From Candidatus Poribacteria bacterium (GTDB lineage: Bacteria; Poribacteria; WGA-4E; WGA-3G), in contig JAJDTJ010000104.1 in assembly GCA_022827225.1 (NCBI GenBank), forward strand, positions 1-64,000: 64,000 bases of DNA, in the 5' to 3' direction. Of the stretch, positions 50,277 through 59,365 are shown piece by piece. The notes below the pieces were generated by a model. That model did no database searches. It had not been told where the DNA came from and saw only the letters and a program-made list of their open reading frames with translations. The translations under genes and the position numbers were made by a program. Each line of letters begins with the position of its first letter. Position 1 is the stretch's first letter.

Positions 50277-51674
50277 TTGAGCAGACCAAATATCCTATTT
50301 ATTATGTCTGACGACCACGCTTCGCACGCTATCAGCAGCTACGGAAGTCGGATTAATCAAACACCGCACCTTGATCGTATCGCCGATGGCGGTATGGTTC
50401 TGCAGAACTGTTTCTGCGTTAACTCCATCTGTACACCGAGCCGTGCGAACATTTTGACGGGCAAACATAGCCATCTCAACGGTGTCAAGACGTTAGGCGA
50501 TAATTTTGATGGCAGAAGACCGAGCGTCGCGAAGATGCTACAGGCAGATGGCTATCAAACCGCGATGGTCGGCAAATGGCATCTCGGACACGGTGGAAAT
50601 GCCGATCCGACAGGTTTTGACTACTGGAACGTGCTACCCGGACAGGGACTCTATCACGATCCGGTGATGATTGAACCGCACGGTAGAACGACGCATAAAG
50701 GCTACGCTACCGACATCATCACCGATTTCTCGTTGGAATGGCTGCAGCATCGCGACCGGGAGCGTCCGTTCTTCATGATGTGCCATCACAAGGCACCGCA
50801 TCGTCCGTGGGATTCCGATGAAAAGCATGCGCAGATGTTTGAGGATGGCGATGTCCCGATGCCGGACAATTTTTTCGACGACTACGCGAACCGTTCAAAC
50901 GCCGCGAAGGAAGCGAAGATGCGTGTCTTTGACCACATGACCGAGCGGGACCTCAAGATTGATAAACTCGGTCCGCCGCCAGAGGGGTTATCTGATAAGG
51001 AGCGGGCAAACTGGAATTATCAGCGATATATCAAAGAATATCTCCGCTGCGTCGCCTCAATTGATGACAATGTGGGACGGATGCTCGACTATCTTGACGA
51101 AGACGGCATCGCCGATGATACAATGGTTATCTATACCTCTGACCAAGGGTTTTTCTTAGGCGACCACGGGTGGTATGACAAACGGTTCATGTACGAAGAA
51201 TCGTTGCGGATGCCGTTCCTTATTCGCTATCCGCGCGAGATTCAACCTGGCAGTTCATCCGAGGCGATGGCACTAAATATCGACTTCGCAGAGACTTGGC
51301 TCGACTACGCTGGCGTACCAATTCCTGATGACATGCAAGGCACGAGTTTACGTCCAATCCTCAATGGCGAAACACCTGATGACTGGCGTACGTCCATGTA
51401 CTACCGTTATTGGATGCACCTCGCCCACCACTATGTCGCTGCCCACTATGGGATACGGACGGATCGCTATAAACTGATTTATTACTACGGCGAGGCACTC
51501 GGCACATCTGGGTCCCTTGATGAATCGAAAGAACCGGAATGGGAGCTTTTTGATCTGGAGAAAGACCCTAATGAGATGTGCAGTGTCTACGACGAGCCGG
51601 CTTACGCGGATATTGTTACCGAATTGACGGAAGAGTTATATCGACTCAAAGCAGAAGCAAGAGACGAAGAGTAG
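50277..51674 (+). CDS. Type I sulfatase (arylsulfatase family)
   Basis: 465 residues from TTG 50277, which has AAAGGAG 6 bases upstream; the longer ATG at 50241 falls in the promoter. Family order: RPNILFIMSDDHASHA with two metal Asp, CTPSRANILTGKHSH where Cys becomes formylglycine, GKWHLGH, HKAPHRPW, DQGFFLGDHGWYDKRFMYEESLRMP with metal and sulfate residues, and a C-terminal sub-domain. No signal peptide is seen from this start, so export is uncertain. Such enzymes remove sulfate from host glycans or aryl sulfates. The maturation enzyme in the window (56824) lacks one key Cys, so a separate FGE may be needed. Confidence 0.92.
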   Translation: MSRPNILFIMSDDHASHAISSYGSRINQTPHLDRIADGGMVLQNCFCVNSICTPSRANILTGKHSHLNGVKTLGDNFDGRRPSVAKMLQADGYQTAMVGKWHLGHGGNADPTGFDYWNVLPGQGLYHDPVMIEPHGRTTHKGYATDIITDFSLEWLQHRDRERPFFMMCHHKAPHRPWDSDEKHAQMFEDGDVPMPDNFFDDYANRSNAAKEAKMRVFDHMTERDLKIDKLGPPPEGLSDKERANWNYQRYIKEYLRCVASIDDNVGRMLDYLDEDGIADDTMVIYTSDQGFFLGDHGWYDKRFMYEESLRMPFLIRYPREIQPGSSSEAMALNIDFAETWLDYAGVPIPDDMQGTSLRPILNGETPDDWRTSMYYRYWMHLAHHYVAAHYGIRTDRYKLIYYYGEALGTSGSLDESKEPEWELFDLEKDPNEMCSVYDEPAYADIVTELTEELYRLKAEARDEE

Positions 51675-51700
51675 TGTTTTGTCCACATTTTCTTGTAGGA

Positions 51701-51715
51701 GCGAGCTGCGCTCGC
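51701..51715. repeat. Short GCGAGC-TGC-GCTCGC palindrome
   Basis: A perfect 6-bp stem in the context TGTAGGAGCGAGCTGCGCTCGCGA, 27 bases after the sulfatase stop. It resembles REP-type extragenic palindromes. No full T tract follows, so termination is possible but weak. Confidence 0.45.
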
Positions 51716-51904
51716 GACTTCTATACTTTCGACCTTGCTGTGACAAAACAGTAATTAGCGTCTATGTTTTCAGTATTGGCAAAGTAAACAACCATCGAAT
51801 TTCAGGTGTCGGCTGTCGGTTGCAAGGACACTACCCGCTACAAAGATATCTTACCTGACCGCTGGCTGCCGATTGCTGATGGCTATGAAAAATGGAGGCA
51901 GAAA

Positions 51905-52924
51905 ATGGCAAATCAGAGTCCACTCCGCAATATTGAACCCGGCATGAAAGTTACGGCACAGATGTCGCCGGAACCGAGTGAGGCGGACTTACAGTTCGCT
52001 AAACAGATGGATGTTGACTATGTCGTTCTCTGGACGAATGGTCAGAATGCGAACTATGACTATTTCATGAGCCGCCGCGAGATTTTCGAGAACGCAGGAC
52101 TCAAAATCTACGGGTTCGGCAACAGCGATGTCCACAATCAGGACGCGATTGTGCTGAACTTGGAGAACCGCGATGCGAAGGTCGAACAGTACAAGCGTTA
52201 CATCCGCGACCTCGGTAGAGCAGGCATCCCGTATACCACTTATGCCCACATGGGCAACGGTATCTGGAGCACTGAACGCGAGACGACCCGCGGTGGGGCG
52301 AGCGCGAGGGGTTTCAACCTTGAAACTGCCCAAGAAGGCCATTGGGGTGGCAACAAATACAAAGTGCCGCTCTCACACGGTCGCGAATACTCCGAAGAGG
52401 AACTCTGGGACAATTACACCTACTTCATCAAGCAGGCAGCACCCGTCGCTGAGGAGGCAGGTGTTATGATCGGCATCCATCCGGACGATCCACCGGCACT
52501 GAATCTCGCTGGAATTCCGAGGTGTATCTTCAGCAGTTTTGAAGGTTACAAACGCGCACTTGAGATCGCTGATAGTCCAAACGTCGGGATGTGTTTCTGT
52601 GTCGGTTGCTGGTTAGAAGGCGGCGACCTGATGGGTAAGGATGTCATCGAATCCATCCAATATTTCGGCGAACGAGACAAGATTTTCAAGGTCCATTTCC
52701 GCAACGTTGACCAACCGTTACCGCATTTCGTTGAGACGTTCGTTGATAACGGTTATCAGGATATGTACCAGGTGGCGAAAGCACTGCGTGAGGTGGATTT
52801 CAACGGTGTGCTGATCCCTGATCATATTCCGAGCATGGCGGGTGATCACCGCGTTGGTACGGCTTATACGATCGCCTACATGAACGCTCTCGTGAAACGC
52901 GCCAATGAGGAGGTCGCTGCGTGA
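51905..52924 (+). CDS. Mannonate dehydratase family enzyme
   Basis: 339 residues from ATG 51905 (GGAGG 7 bases upstream; the open frame back to 51806 adds 33 unlikely residues). A TIM-barrel enzyme of the xylose-isomerase-like/UxuA type, which dehydrates D-mannonate to 2-keto-3-deoxygluconate. Seen: metal and substrate motifs HPDDPP (near 220), GMCFCVGCWLEGG, KVHFRNV and DHIPSMAGDH. Several family residues match UxuA, but the first 30 residues are shorter than in E. coli UxuA and the substrate could be a related sugar acid. A fused or overlapping PQQ gene follows with a 4-base GTGA overlap. Confidence 0.82.
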   Translation: MANQSPLRNIEPGMKVTAQMSPEPSEADLQFAKQMDVDYVVLWTNGQNANYDYFMSRREIFENAGLKIYGFGNSDVHNQDAIVLNLENRDAKVEQYKRYIRDLGRAGIPYTTYAHMGNGIWSTERETTRGGASARGFNLETAQEGHWGGNKYKVPLSHGREYSEEELWDNYTYFIKQAAPVAEEAGVMIGIHPDDPPALNLAGIPRCIFSSFEGYKRALEIADSPNVGMCFCVGCWLEGGDLMGKDVIESIQYFGERDKIFKVHFRNVDQPLPHFVETFVDNGYQDMYQVAKALREVDFNGVLIPDHIPSMAGDHRVGTAYTIAYMNALVKRANEEVAA

Positions 52925-54261
52925 GAGTATTCGCGCGCGTTTTCTTAGTGCCCTTGGTCCTCCTGTTGATTGGATTGGTAGCGGCGTCCGCTGCTGACTG
53001 GAACGACTTCCTCGGTCCAGAACGGAACGGCAAATCGTTGGAAAAGATAGGTATCCTTCCGTGGGATAAAACGGGTCCGCGGATCGTCTGGCACAAGCAG
53101 ATTGGGACGAGTTACGGGGCACCCACTGTTGCCAATGGACGGGTGTTTATCTTCGCGCGTCACGGTGGTAAAGCGCGGCTCACCTGCCTCGAAAGCGCGA
53201 CCGGCGATGAACGCTGGCGGTTTGAGTACCAGACAGACTACGAAGATATGTACGGTTATAACAACGGTCCCCGGTGCTGTCCTGTTGTTGATGGAGACCG
53301 CGTCTATATCTTCGGAGCTGAGGGGATGCTACACTGCGTCCGAGTCTCAGACGGTAAAGGCTTGTGGAAGATTGACACCACAGCGCAGTTTAACGTCATA
53401 CAAAATTTTTTCGGTGTCGCTTCGACCCCTGCAGTTGAAGGTGAGCTGCTTATCGTCCAGATAGGCGGCTCGCCCCCGGGTAGCCCGAAGGATATTTGGG
53501 CGGCAAACGGCAGCCCCGATCCAAACGGGAGTGGCATCGTCGCTTTTAACAAGTATACCGGTGAGGTTGTATACCAGATCGCCGATGAACTCGCGAGTTA
53601 TGCAAGTCCCGTTTTTAGCACCATCGAAGGACGACGGTGGGGATTCGCGTTTCTCCGTGGTGGACTTGTCGGATTTGAACCTGCATCGGGTAAAATAGAT
53701 TTCCACTATCCATGGCGGCACCCTAAGATCGAATCTGTCAACGCATCGAGTCCGGTTGTCGCTGGGGACCACGTCTTTATCAGCGAGTCTTATGGAATTG
53801 GGAGTTCAGTAGTCAAGGTGCGTCCCGATGGCTATGAGGTCGTTTGGAAAGATCGCACCTCGCGCCGGAAGAAGTCAATGGAATTGCACTGGAACACAGC
53901 AATCCACCATGAGGGTTACCTCTACGCTTGTAGTGGACAACATCCCAACGGTGCCGAACTCCGCTGTGTAGACCTCAAAACGGGCAGCGTTATGTGGTCG
54001 CAACGCGTTGACGAGCGCGCCTCGCTGCTCTGGGTGAACGACTATTTTATCTATCTCGGCGAGTACGGACGTTTGATGCTCCTTAAATGCACGCCTGAAA
54101 AATTAGAGGTAATTTCAGAGGTCTCCTCGCTGAGAGACGAAAATAGTAGGTTGTTAGTGAAATATCCGGCTTGGGCGGCACCGGTATTGGCAGACGGTTA
54201 CCTCTACATCCGCGGTAAGGATCGCCTCATGTGCTTTGACTTGCGTTTAAGAACTCAATGA
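52921..54261 (+). CDS. PQQ-binding-like beta-propeller secreted protein
   Basis: 446 residues from GTG 52921, overlapping the mannonate dehydratase stop by GTGA. An N-terminal signal peptide (FLVPLVLLLIGLVAASAA) is followed by WNDFLGPERNGKS, the typical start of PQQ-like (WD40-like) outer-membrane-assembly or quinoprotein-type propellers. Blades of the type LTCLESATGDERW-x-F, GLWKIDTTA, YTGEVVYQ, LRCVDLKTGSVMWSQRV continue to the end. No MxaF-type catalytic or PQQ residues can be confirmed, so it may simply be a periplasmic binding propeller. The convergent neighbour on the other strand ends at the next base. Confidence 0.85.
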   Translation: MRVFARVFLVPLVLLLIGLVAASAADWNDFLGPERNGKSLEKIGILPWDKTGPRIVWHKQIGTSYGAPTVANGRVFIFARHGGKARLTCLESATGDERWRFEYQTDYEDMYGYNNGPRCCPVVDGDRVYIFGAEGMLHCVRVSDGKGLWKIDTTAQFNVIQNFFGVASTPAVEGELLIVQIGGSPPGSPKDIWAANGSPDPNGSGIVAFNKYTGEVVYQIADELASYASPVFSTIEGRRWGFAFLRGGLVGFEPASGKIDFHYPWRHPKIESVNASSPVVAGDHVFISESYGIGSSVVKVRPDGYEVVWKDRTSRRKKSMELHWNTAIHHEGYLYACSGQHPNGAELRCVDLKTGSVMWSQRVDERASLLWVNDYFIYLGEYGRLMLLKCTPEKLEVISEVSSLRDENSRLLVKYPAWAAPVLADGYLYIRGKDRLMCFDLRLRTQ

Positions 54262-55350
54262 TTACGGTTTCCACAGTGTTGCCTCAATGAATCGTTCACC
54301 GTCCGGTTCCTCATCAAAATAGTATGCCGTTACCACGGTTCCGTCGGGACGTTGGACGGTGCGCGGGTACCCGATGTCGTGGTCGCCGCCGTTATCGCGT
54401 AAGATGATTTCCGCGCCCCAAGTCTTGCCGGCATCGCTACTCAACTTCGCACAGATCCGATGCGGCGCATCCCGATATCCGTAGATTAGACACAACCTAC
54501 CGTCGTGCAGGAGGGTCAGCGTTGGTGGATTCCCGCCACGTCCGGTATTTTCTACAGGTCGGTTCATGTACTTCCACGTTTGTCCGTTATCATTTGAGCT
54601 ATAAAGATCAATCCAGTTTTGTCGCTCTTCCCAGTCTGAACCTGAATCGTTGCCTCTGCCGCGGCACCGGACGGCGACTAAAATCTGCGAATCCGATAAC
54701 CGAACGCTTGCTGGCATAATCGCGAAGCCTTCAGGTTCTGGTCCGATCTGAGACAAGAGCGCGAACGATTCGCCGCCATCGGTTGTATTCGCGCAGAATA
54801 TTAAGCCTTCTTCACCGTTTGATTTTGAGGCAGTCAGGAATACCAAACATTCGTCTGAATTTGAAACAAGGTAGTCGGTTCTTGCTGCGATGCCGGTGTA
54901 TCCGAACATCGGCAGTTTGAAGGGGCCGTTCCAACTTTTGCACCGATCTGTAGAGGTATAGAACCATGAGTAGGCACCGGCTCTCAGTCCGGACCTGCTG
55001 CACATCATCGCGAAATCTGGGTGCGTAAAATCGACACGGTTCGGAGTCTCAAATGCAGCCGCCGCTTCCAACCGATGCCGTTCTTCGACGTGTTCATCCG
55101 CGGAGAGTGTGCCTCTCGCCGGTAGATGACACGGTGTTTCGGAGACCTGCCACGTCTCGCCGCCATCTAAACTGCGTCCTTGCATCCCTACAAAGGGTTT
55201 ATCCCGATCGCGGCGATGGAACCCCGCATCGGATTTGTGATATCCAACAGTAAACCCGACAACGATTTCGTTATCCCATGTCCAAATGCCGTAGTTCGCT
55301 GGCCAGCCAGCGTATCTGCCTCGTTCACGATAGATTGTAACGTGTCGCAT
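54262..55350 (-). CDS. Sialidase/BNR-repeat family protein
   Basis: 362 residues, no signal peptide at this start. Bacterial neuraminidase (BNR) boxes S-x-D-x-G-x-T-W are visible (SLDGGETWQVSETPC near 60, SSDAGKTWGAE near 300, SNDNGQTWKYM near 250). The N-terminal RERGRYAGWPANYGIW is typical of a family of sialidase-like proteins of Planctomycetes and Poribacteria. Arg triad residues cannot be assigned with confidence, so true sialidase activity is unproved; it may cleave or bind other exo-sugars. Stop codons of this and the PQQ gene are adjacent, with no terminator between. Confidence 0.8.
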   Translation of the reverse strand: MRHVTIYRERGRYAGWPANYGIWTWDNEIVVGFTVGYHKSDAGFHRRDRDKPFVGMQGRSLDGGETWQVSETPCHLPARGTLSADEHVEERHRLEAAAAFETPNRVDFTHPDFAMMCSRSGLRAGAYSWFYTSTDRCKSWNGPFKLPMFGYTGIAARTDYLVSNSDECLVFLTASKSNGEEGLIFCANTTDGGESFALLSQIGPEPEGFAIMPASVRLSDSQILVAVRCRGRGNDSGSDWEERQNWIDLYSSNDNGQTWKYMNRPVENTGRGGNPPTLTLLHDGRLCLIYGYRDAPHRICAKLSSDAGKTWGAEIILRDNGGDHDIGYPRTVQRPDGTVVTAYYFDEEPDGERFIEATLWKP

Positions 55351-55429
55351 ACTTGTTTCGATTCCTCATTTCTGACTTAATGATTTCTGCACAGTATACC
55401 ATCAATCTGTGTTTTCGGCTATGAAAAAC

Positions 55430-55458
55430 TTGACAATTTTCGGGAGTAGCGTTAACAT
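55430..55458 (+). promoter_or_regulatory. Promoter for the TPR gene
   Basis: TTGACA, 17-base spacer, TAACAT, about 65 bases before the ATG at 55525. Confidence 0.55.
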
Positions 55459-55524
55459 TTAAACAACCTTCCCGATTCGCGGGATTTGAGATTTGATCTT
55501 AACACGAAATTTTTGGATAACCCA

Positions 55525-56703
55525 ATGCGAAATTTGTTAATGATTGTCCTCGTTCTTTGGCTCTGTGTGCCATTTTTCAGTGTTGTAGAAGAAAACAGTG
55601 GTGACCATAGTAGATATGTCCAGCATGTAGAACAGGGATTCGGCTTCATGTTTGAAGGTAATAACCAGAAAGCTATCTCTGAATTTGAAGCTGCGCTGGT
55701 GCTTGAACCCGATCACGCTGAAGTGCTGCACTACCTCGGTATGGCATACACGCAAGAACAGTTCTGGAACCGAGCTGTCGAGAGTTATCAACGCTCTTTA
55801 GCGTTAATGCCGGACAACATTGAGGCGCTTTACTCGCTCGGTGTTGTGTATTTCAGACTTGATCAATGGGCGGATGCAGTGCCGGTATTACAACGGGTTG
55901 TCGAACTTTCACCGCAACACGCGCGCGGTTATGAAGTCCTCGGCAAGTCGTTTGTAAAACTCCGTCAGTATGCAGAGGCGGTCCCGGTTTTGACAAAGGC
56001 ACTTGAATTGAAACCACAGGCAGCAGGGACGTATTATGAACTCGGCACGGCGCAACTTAATTTAAAAGAATACACAGCAGCGATTGAGAACTTCAAACTC
56101 GCGCTTACATACGGACCGGGACGTTACGCGGAACCGCACTACGGACTTGGTATGGTGTATCTCCGCTTGGGTGACCGTGAGAAAAGCAGAGCCGAGATGC
56201 AAATTTATCAGCAGTTACAAAAGGAGTTCGCTGAATACGAACGACTCACGCGTCTGACCCGCGCGGAACCGAGCAATCTCGAAGCGTGGACAGGTTTAGC
56301 CACCGTGTTGATGAACCAACAGAACTATGGCAAAGCCGTTCAAGTGTTTCAGAGGTGTATTGAACTCGCGCCGAACGATGCCACCTTTCATCACGGTCTC
56401 AGTCGCGCGTTTATGAATTTGAACTATCCTAAACACGCCGCGCAAGCCGCCAAAAAAGCCGTCCAGTTGCGTCCGAATGAAGCGATCCACTATAATACCC
56501 TCGGGAGTGCGTATGCGATGCAAGGGGACCAGAAAAACGCACTTATAGCCTTCCAAAAAGCCGTTGAACTCGACGGTGAACAACCGTATTATCATCTTAA
56601 CCTTTCAAAATTATATCAGAGTCTCGGTAACCGGAAGCTCGCGCAGGAGCATTACCGCGCTTATGAACACTTTTTGTCGGAACAGAAATCGAAACAGAAA
56701 TAG
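55525..56703 (+). CDS. TPR-repeat protein with N-terminal signal or anchor
   Basis: 392 residues from ATG 55525; an upstream in-frame start at 55486 would lie before the hydrophobic segment. Residues 2-18 (RNLLMIVLVLWLCVPFF) form a signal or anchor. About ten tetratricopeptide repeats of the form ALxLxPDxAEVLHYLGxAYxxQxxWxxA follow through to the end, so the protein is a binding scaffold outside the cytoplasm. A double palindromic element follows the stop. No other domain is seen. Confidence 0.88.
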   Translation: MRNLLMIVLVLWLCVPFFSVVEENSGDHSRYVQHVEQGFGFMFEGNNQKAISEFEAALVLEPDHAEVLHYLGMAYTQEQFWNRAVESYQRSLALMPDNIEALYSLGVVYFRLDQWADAVPVLQRVVELSPQHARGYEVLGKSFVKLRQYAEAVPVLTKALELKPQAAGTYYELGTAQLNLKEYTAAIENFKLALTYGPGRYAEPHYGLGMVYLRLGDREKSRAEMQIYQQLQKEFAEYERLTRLTRAEPSNLEAWTGLATVLMNQQNYGKAVQVFQRCIELAPNDATFHHGLSRAFMNLNYPKHAAQAAKKAVQLRPNEAIHYNTLGSAYAMQGDQKNALIAFQKAVELDGEQPYYHLNLSKLYQSLGNRKLAQEHYRAYEHFLSEQKSKQK

Positions 56704-56797
56704 CTCGTAGGGGTTTTTGCTTAAAAGAAACACCCAAGCAAAAACGGTGTTTCTTATAGGGTTACCCGGCCCCTACGGTTACCCAACCCCTACGAGC
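56703..56797. repeat. Nested inverted-repeat element between TPR and FGE-like genes
   Basis: Outer arms GCTCGTAGGGGTT (56703-56715) and AACCCCTACGAGC (56785-56797) are perfect 13-bp inverted repeats; inside them AAGAAACACC (56725-56734) and GGTGTTTCTT (56746-56755) form a perfect 10-bp hairpin. Also CCGGCCCCTACGG lies between. The outer arm begins in the stop codon of the TPR gene. It looks like a mobile or REP-type element, and the 3' arm may serve as a terminator. Confidence 0.7.
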
Positions 56798-56823
56798 GTT
56801 GAAATAATTATGGATTTTACTAT

Positions 56824-57624
56824 ATGATCCGGTATCCCACAATTTTGCTTCTTAGTTTTCTGATTTGTGCGTCTGCAGGAGCTGCGACGGATATGATCTT
56901 AATCCCTGCTGGCACATTTACGATGGGCAGCGACACCCGCGCCGCCGATGAGAAACCGATGCATAAGGTTTATCTTGATGCTTACTATATCGGCAAATAT
57001 GAGGTCACAAACGCTGAATATTACGAATTTTGGAAGCAGCAAACCGATTCTGCCCGGACACCTGAGAGTTTCTCACATCTCCCACAAATTGGTGACTGGC
57101 CCGCACGCGCGGAACAATTCCCGAACCACCCAGTTGTCGGTGTTTCGTGGTACGATGCGAAGGCTTATGCGGCATGGAAAGGGATGCGTCTCCCAACGGA
57201 AGCGGAATGGGAGAAAGCGGCGCGCGGTTACACCAATAGAGTGTGGCCCTGGGGCAACGCCATCGAACCTTATGCAAATACTGATGCCGACGATGACGGC
57301 TACCAGAATCGGCTTGCACCGGTCGGCAGTTTTCCGAAAGGTAAAAGTTACTACGGCGTAATGGATATGGCAGGGAACGTTTGGGAATGGACATCGGATT
57401 GGTATAGTGATGTTTATTACGGGTATAGTTCACGATCGGCGAAACGTCCGAAGAAGAACCCGACGGGCCCGGATGTCGGGAGTTGGCGCGTTATCCGTGG
57501 CGGCTCTTGGATAGACAAAATCGCTCGATGCAGCACGACGTTCCGGTTCTACTTCTATCCGAACCTGAAGACCTCCTTTGTCGGTTTTCGATTGGCAAAA
57601 ACGGTAGAAAAAACAGCGAAATAA
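56824..57624 (+). CDS. Formylglycine-generating enzyme (SUMF1/FGE) domain protein
   Basis: 266 residues with an N-terminal signal (ILLLSFLICASAGA), so it is exported. The FGE-sulfatase fold: MILIPAGTFTMGSD, GKYEVTNAEYYEF, HPVVGVSWYDAKAYAAWKGMRLPTEAEWEKAARG, VWPWGN, GVMDMAGNVWEWTSDWY, RVIRGGSW, SFVGFRLAK. In true FGEs the segment after GGS carries two cysteines that bind copper; here it reads GGSWIDKIARC, keeping the second Cys but having Asp in place of the first. So it is probably not a sulfatase-maturing enzyme; related secreted domains are used as binding modules. The CRTAC1 gene starts 9 bases after its stop. Confidence 0.83.
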   Translation: MIRYPTILLLSFLICASAGAATDMILIPAGTFTMGSDTRAADEKPMHKVYLDAYYIGKYEVTNAEYYEFWKQQTDSARTPESFSHLPQIGDWPARAEQFPNHPVVGVSWYDAKAYAAWKGMRLPTEAEWEKAARGYTNRVWPWGNAIEPYANTDADDDGYQNRLAPVGSFPKGKSYYGVMDMAGNVWEWTSDWYSDVYYGYSSRSAKRPKKNPTGPDVGSWRVIRGGSWIDKIARCSTTFRFYFYPNLKTSFVGFRLAKTVEKTAK

Positions 57625-57632
57625 TCTATACG

Positions 57633-59285
57633 ATGCTTCCTAAGCCTCTCCTACAGTTCCATCTGTTTTTTTCTCTCATACTTATCGGTAGTGCTGCCGC
57701 GCAATCGCCTATCTTCGTGGACGTTACCGAAGAAGTAGGCATCCGTTTCAAACACAACAGCGGTAAAACGGATCATAAGCATATCATTGAGACGATGGGT
57801 TCCGGTGTTGTCTTTTTCGATTACGACAGCGATGGTGATGCCGATCTCTATTTTGTGAACAGCGGGAATATTCAGCAAGAGGGTCAAGGCACGGGGCAGG
57901 CGCAACAGGGAAATATCCTCTACCGAAATGATGGGGATGGAGGATTCGTAGATGTGACGGCGGTATCAGGCACAGGAGATATCGGGTACGGAATGGCAGC
58001 CGCCGCTGGCGATATCGACAATGACGGCGATGCCGATCTCTATGTCGCAAACTTCGGCGGTGATGTGCTTTACCGTAACAACGGCGACGGCACTTTTACT
58101 GATATTACTGAGGCTGCTGGCATTGATAACGACCTTTGGGGGATAGCAGCTGTCTATCTCGATTTCGATATGGATGGTGATCTGGACATCTTTGTTGTCA
58201 ACTATTTGGTGTATGAATTGTCCATGCCGGTCACAACTTTTAAAGGTATTATTGGTTATGGACATCCGCGCAGCTATGAGGGAACACCGGATGTGCTTTA
58301 CCGTAACAACGGCGACGGCACTTTTACCAATATTGCAGAGACAGCAGGGGTCATAAATCCAACTGAGGGGAGAGGTATGGCTGCTGTCGCTTGTGACTAC
58401 GACAACGATGGGTTTCCAGATATTTACGTCACCAACGATACCAATCGTAATTTCTTATATCGGAACAACGGTGACGGTACATTTACTGACGAAAGCCTGT
58501 TTATTGGTGTCGGCTATGACGAAGGCGGCGTCGCTGAAGGTTCTATGGGTGTAGATTGCGGGGATTATAACGGCGACGGATGGTTCGACCTGATCGTTGC
58601 GAATTCTGAGAAGGCGACCCTCTATAAGAATGAGGAGGGACTGCTTTTTGTCGATGCGACGGTGGATAGTGGATTGCGACAACCGACTTTACCGTTCGTC
58701 GGTTTTAGTCCGATCTTTCTCGATTATGATAACGATGGAGATCTCGACCTGTTCTGTGCAAACGGACATCCGCAGGATGTTATCGAAACCTTGATGGATC
58801 ACGAGACCTACGCCCAACGCGACCAGATATTTCAAAACCGTGGCGACGGTACTTACAGAGATATATCAGGAACCGCCGGGGATTATTTCACTAAAGCACT
58901 CGTCGGCAGAGCCGCTGCGACTGCGGACTATGACAACGACGGTGATACCGATATTGTCATCATGAATTCCAATCAGCGTGCCGTTTTGCTTCGGAATGAT
59001 GGTGGGAACACACAGAATTGGATCGGTATTAAACTCGTCGGTAACCGAAGTAATCGAGATGCGATTGGTGCGAAAGTTACAGTTGTAGCAGGTGAGAGGA
59101 AGCAGCTGAAAGCGGTGAAAAGCGGTTCAAGTTATGCCTCAGGGAGCGACACGCGCTTGCTGTTCGGTTTAGGAGAGAACCAACGTGTTGAGAGGATTAC
59201 GATTGTGTGGAAAGGTGGCGCGACACAAGAGCTGAAAGATGTTTCTATCAATCGGTATTTGACGATTATAGAATCGGAAGAGTAG
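57633..59285 (+). CDS. CRTAC1/FG-GAP repeat secreted protein with ASPIC/UnbV domain
   Basis: 550 residues from ATG 57633. Signal peptide HLFFSLILIGSAAAQS. About seven FG-GAP-type repeats with calcium-binding DxDxDGDxD loops (FFDYDSDGDADLYFVNSG, DNDGDADLYVANFGG, DFDMDGDLDIFVVNYL, and others) and LYRNNGDGTFTDI strands make an integrin-alpha-like beta-propeller. The C-terminal 120 residues (GIKLVGNRSNRDAIGAKV, SGSSYASGSDTRLLFGLG) are the ASPIC/UnbV domain. Secreted or surface Ca2+-dependent adhesion or glycan-binding protein. Directly follows the FGE-like gene, so the two may be cotranscribed. Confidence 0.9.
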   Translation: MLPKPLLQFHLFFSLILIGSAAAQSPIFVDVTEEVGIRFKHNSGKTDHKHIIETMGSGVVFFDYDSDGDADLYFVNSGNIQQEGQGTGQAQQGNILYRNDGDGGFVDVTAVSGTGDIGYGMAAAAGDIDNDGDADLYVANFGGDVLYRNNGDGTFTDITEAAGIDNDLWGIAAVYLDFDMDGDLDIFVVNYLVYELSMPVTTFKGIIGYGHPRSYEGTPDVLYRNNGDGTFTNIAETAGVINPTEGRGMAAVACDYDNDGFPDIYVTNDTNRNFLYRNNGDGTFTDESLFIGVGYDEGGVAEGSMGVDCGDYNGDGWFDLIVANSEKATLYKNEEGLLFVDATVDSGLRQPTLPFVGFSPIFLDYDNDGDLDLFCANGHPQDVIETLMDHETYAQRDQIFQNRGDGTYRDISGTAGDYFTKALVGRAAATADYDNDGDTDIVIMNSNQRAVLLRNDGGNTQNWIGIKLVGNRSNRDAIGAKVTVVAGERKQLKAVKSGSSYASGSDTRLLFGLGENQRVERITIVWKGGATQELKDVSINRYLTIIESEE

Positions 59286-59316
59286 TGTCAAAGTGGGTGA
59301 AACAGTAGCAGACAAC

Positions 59317-59352
59317 AAAAAACCCGTATCCGGTCTGGGATACGGGTTTTTT
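59317..59352. terminator. Bidirectional rho-independent terminator
   Basis: AAAAAACCCGTATCC and GGATACGGGTTTTTT form a perfect 15-bp stem with a 6-base loop, with A and T tracts on the two sides. It ends the CRTAC1 transcript on + and the secreted protein gene (-) whose stop is at 59366. Confidence 0.9.
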
Positions 59353-59365
59353 ATTAACATTAGAA

